From contig NZ_JADJNP010000001.1 in assembly GCF_016714275.1 (NCBI RefSeq), positions 372,001 to 436,000 on the forward strand: a DNA stretch of 64,000 bases, given 5' to 3'. Origin of the DNA: Tessaracoccus sp. Lineage in GTDB: Bacteria > Actinomycetota > Actinomycetes > Propionibacteriales > Propionibacteriaceae. This document shows, in pieces, positions 62,142-64,000 of this stretch. How positions within the stretch are numbered: the stretch's first letter is position 1; every line of letters begins with the position of its first letter. The notes below the pieces were generated by a model, which saw only the letters and a program-made list of their open reading frames with translations, had not been told where the DNA came from and ran no database searches. The position numbers and the translations under genes are program-made.

Positions 62142-63164
62142 GTGACGCGTCCCCAGGCCATCCTTCATCCGCTGCCCGCGGCGGCGCTGTTTCTCGTGCT
62201 CACCGTGCGGCAAGGCGGCGAGGACGTGACCCGCGGTCTGCTCGCCGACGTGCCCGCGCTGCGCCGCGCCGTCGGCTTCCGGGTCCCGAACGACCGGCTA
62301 GAGATCGTCGTCGGCGTCGGTTCGGACGCTTGGGGGCGCCTGTTCTCCGGGCCGCGGCCGGCCGGGCTGCACCCCTTCATGCCGCTGGACGGCGGACGCC
62401 ACTCCGCGCCGTCGACCCCGGGCGACCTGCTGTTCCACATCCGCGCGGCAACCCCCGGGCCCTGCTTCGAGCTGGGCCGCGTCATCATGGACCGGCTGCG
62501 TAGCGCTGCCGACGTCGTCGACGAGACGCACGGCTTCCGCTACTTCGAGCAGCGCGACCTCCTCGGCTTCGTCGACGGAACCGAGAACCCTGAGGAGGAC
62601 GAGGCCGCGGAGGCCGCGCTCGTCGGCGGCGAGGACCCCGCGTTCGCGGGCGGCAGCTACGTCGTCGTGCAGAAGTACCTGCACGACATGTCGGCGTGGA
62701 ACGCGCTGAGCGTCGGCGAGCAGGAACGCGTCATCGGCCGCACGAAGATGGAAGACATCGAGATGCCCGACGACGTCAAACCTGCCAACTCGCACATCGC
62801 GCTGAACGACCTGCCCGAGGCCGACGACGGAAGGGCGCGCGAGATCCTGCGCTCGAACATGCCGTTCGGCGAGCTGGGAACCGACGAGTTCGGCACCTAC
62901 TTCATCGGCTACGCAGGACACCCGGAGGACATCGAACTCATGCTCGAGAACATGTTCATCGGCTTCCCGCCCGGCAACACCGACCGCATCCTCGACTTCT
63001 CGACCGCCGTCACCGGCTCGATGTTCTACTGCCCCACCGTCGACTTCCTGGAGGACCAACCGCCCTCCCCCAGCCTCGTCGGCGAGCCCGCTGCCCCTGA
63101 ACCCACTCCCGCCGTGCCGGACGGCTCGCTCGGCATCGGCGCACTCGGAAGGAACCCCTCATGA
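62142..63164 (+). CDS. DyP-type peroxidase with encapsulin-targeting tail
   Basis: This 340-residue heme peroxidase has the DyP motif GFVDGTENP (Asp145), proximal heme ligand His218 in NSHIALND, distal Arg237 in LRSNMPFG, and TYFIGYAGHPEDIELMLENM. The C-terminal end after a Pro/Ala linker is DGSLGIGALGRNPS, which fits the SLxIGxL cargo-loading peptide of encapsulin cargo. It starts at GTG 62142 with a GGTGGGGA stretch just upstream. Its stop overlaps the encapsulin start (ATGA). It should be packaged in the shell and act in peroxide defence. Confidence 0.95.
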   Translation: MTRPQAILHPLPAAALFLVLTVRQGGEDVTRGLLADVPALRRAVGFRVPNDRLEIVVGVGSDAWGRLFSGPRPAGLHPFMPLDGGRHSAPSTPGDLLFHIRAATPGPCFELGRVIMDRLRSAADVVDETHGFRYFEQRDLLGFVDGTENPEEDEAAEAALVGGEDPAFAGGSYVVVQKYLHDMSAWNALSVGEQERVIGRTKMEDIEMPDDVKPANSHIALNDLPEADDGRAREILRSNMPFGELGTDEFGTYFIGYAGHPEDIELMLENMFIGFPPGNTDRILDFSTAVTGSMFYCPTVDFLEDQPPSPSLVGEPAAPEPTPAVPDGSLGIGALGRNPS

Positions 63165-63961
63165 ACAACCTGCATCGCAATCTGGCCCCCATCTCGGACG
63201 CCGCGTGGGCGGACATCGAGGAAGAGGCGAAGCGCACGTTCCAGCGCAACATCGCGGGGCGCCGGGTCGTCGACGTGTCCGGCCCGCACGGCAACGACTT
63301 CGCCGCCGTCGGCCTCGGCCGGCTGCACGAGATCGACGAGCCGGACCACGGCGTCGAGTCGCACGTCTTCCGTTCGAAGCCCGTCGTCCAGCTGCGCGTG
63401 CCGTTCACCCTCTCGCGCGAGGAGATCGACGGCGTGGAGCGCGGCAGCAAGGACGCCGACTGGGATCCGCTGAAGGACGCGGCGCAGCGCATCGCGTTCG
63501 CCGAGGACCGGGCCATCCTCGATGGCTACGCCGCGGCCGCCATCGACGGCATCCGTCCCGCGTCGTCGAACCTCCCGATCGCCGTTCCCTCAGATGTCGA
63601 CGACGTGCCGGAGGCCGTCTCGCAGGCCGTTTCCGAGCTGCGCCTCGCCGGCGTCGAGGGCCCCTACACCGTCCTCCTCGGCGCCGAGCTGTACACGCTG
63701 ATCAGCGAGACCTCGAACCACGGCCTCCCGCTGATGGCACACCTCGCACGCATCGTCGACGGGGACATCATCTGGGCGCCTGCCATCGAGGGCGCCGTCG
63801 TGCTGACCACCCGCGGCGGCGACTACGAGCTGCACCTTGGCCAGGACCTGTCGATCGGCTACCTGTCGCACGACGCCGAGTCCGTCCAGCTGTACTTCCA
63901 GGAGTCGTTCACGTTCCTCGCCAACACCGCCGAGGCTGCGGTCGCGCTCACCGCTTCCTGA
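63161..63961 (+). CDS. encapsulin shell protein (family 1)
   Basis: This 266-residue protein has the family's opening NNLHRNLAPISDAAWADIEE, R(K)T-rich N-arm, GRRVVDVSGPHGNDFAAVGL, LRVPFTLSREEIDGVERG, the E-loop region and the C-terminal axial domain (QDLSIGYLSHDAESVQLYFQ, ESFTFLANTAEAAVAL). It has the HK97 fold and assembles a T=1 nanocompartment of about 24 nm around DyP cargo. ATGA overlap with the peroxidase gene ensures co-production. Confidence 0.97.
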   Translation: MNNLHRNLAPISDAAWADIEEEAKRTFQRNIAGRRVVDVSGPHGNDFAAVGLGRLHEIDEPDHGVESHVFRSKPVVQLRVPFTLSREEIDGVERGSKDADWDPLKDAAQRIAFAEDRAILDGYAAAAIDGIRPASSNLPIAVPSDVDDVPEAVSQAVSELRLAGVEGPYTVLLGAELYTLISETSNHGLPLMAHLARIVDGDIIWAPAIEGAVVLTTRGGDYELHLGQDLSIGYLSHDAESVQLYFQESFTFLANTAEAAVALTAS

Positions 63962-63966
63962 TCGGG

Positions 63967-63994
63967 GTGCTGGTCTTCCGTGGACGGCCAGCAC
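63967..63994 (+). terminator. probable terminator after the encapsulin operon
   Basis: GTGCTGG and CCAGCAC form a 7-bp stem around a 14-base loop directly after the stop codon. No T-tract is present before the window ends. Confidence 0.4.
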
Positions 63995-64000
63995 CACCGG

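Overview
The window is high-GC actinobacterial chromosome. Small, often overlapping genes, leaderless-looking promoters, a DtxR-type iron regulator, a Glp/GlpR division pair, pyruvate carboxylase together with pyruvate:ferredoxin oxidoreductase, and a DyP/encapsulin pair fit an anaerobic or microaerobic member of Propionibacteriaceae or a close relative. That placement is an inference from gene content, not from a search.

Layout. (1) 1-5455 is the right end of an integrated conjugative element abutting a tRNA-Ala gene. It keeps accessory genes, a frameshifted parB-like gene, and a chimeric ORF that joins the front of an element cell-wall hydrolase-like protein to the back of a serine recombinase. 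(2) 5510-11479 is ordinary chromosome: GlpR, Glp, 5-formyl-THF cyclo-ligase, a FmdB zinc ribbon, a SAF-domain protein, MscL and a UDPGP-family UTP-glucose-1-phosphate uridylyltransferase. (3) 11650-29135 is an iron-acquisition island. A promoter with a DtxR-like box lies at each end, and the two operons converge on a shared terminator at about 18.1 kb. The left operon encodes three large secreted repeat proteins. The right operon is tightly overlapping and encodes surface proteins, an enterochelin-esterase-like protein, a siderophore-binding lipoprotein, two permeases and an ATPase. Three of the large surface-protein genes are broken by one-base indels or an in-frame TAG. (4) 29219-33251 is a nitrite-reductase operon with a membrane-fused NirK. 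(5) 33392-37276 holds a ThDP enzyme with a cyclase-family hydrolase, then an acetyltransferase and a membrane protein, followed by tRNA-Arg. (6) 37528-40072 holds a methyltransferase, a cupin and an AbiEi-like protein, with the first two of four arrays of an unusual intergenic repeat. (7) 40083-46323 is the pyruvate:ferredoxin oxidoreductase operon. (8) 46451-49710 is thioredoxin, a methyltransferase and a true DtxR orthologue, with a decayed IS3 element 97 bp upstream of dtxR. (9) 49896-58860 carries NagA, a CAP-domain secreted protein, a Gfo/Idh oxidoreductase, surface and hypothetical proteins, and pyruvate carboxylase. (10) 58927-63961 has the other two repeat arrays, a ribbon-helix-helix/VOC pair, a methyltransferase, a small secreted protein, and the DyP peroxidase-encapsulin operon.

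The two strongest candidates for undescribed biology are these. First, the DtxR-boxed island, where a ferric-siderophore ABC importer and esterase are co-transcribed with a set of surface proteins built from one Ig-like module. Second, a family of dyad-symmetric intergenic arrays made of roughly 20-bp units around GTGACGCCWGCC, present four times in 22 kb.
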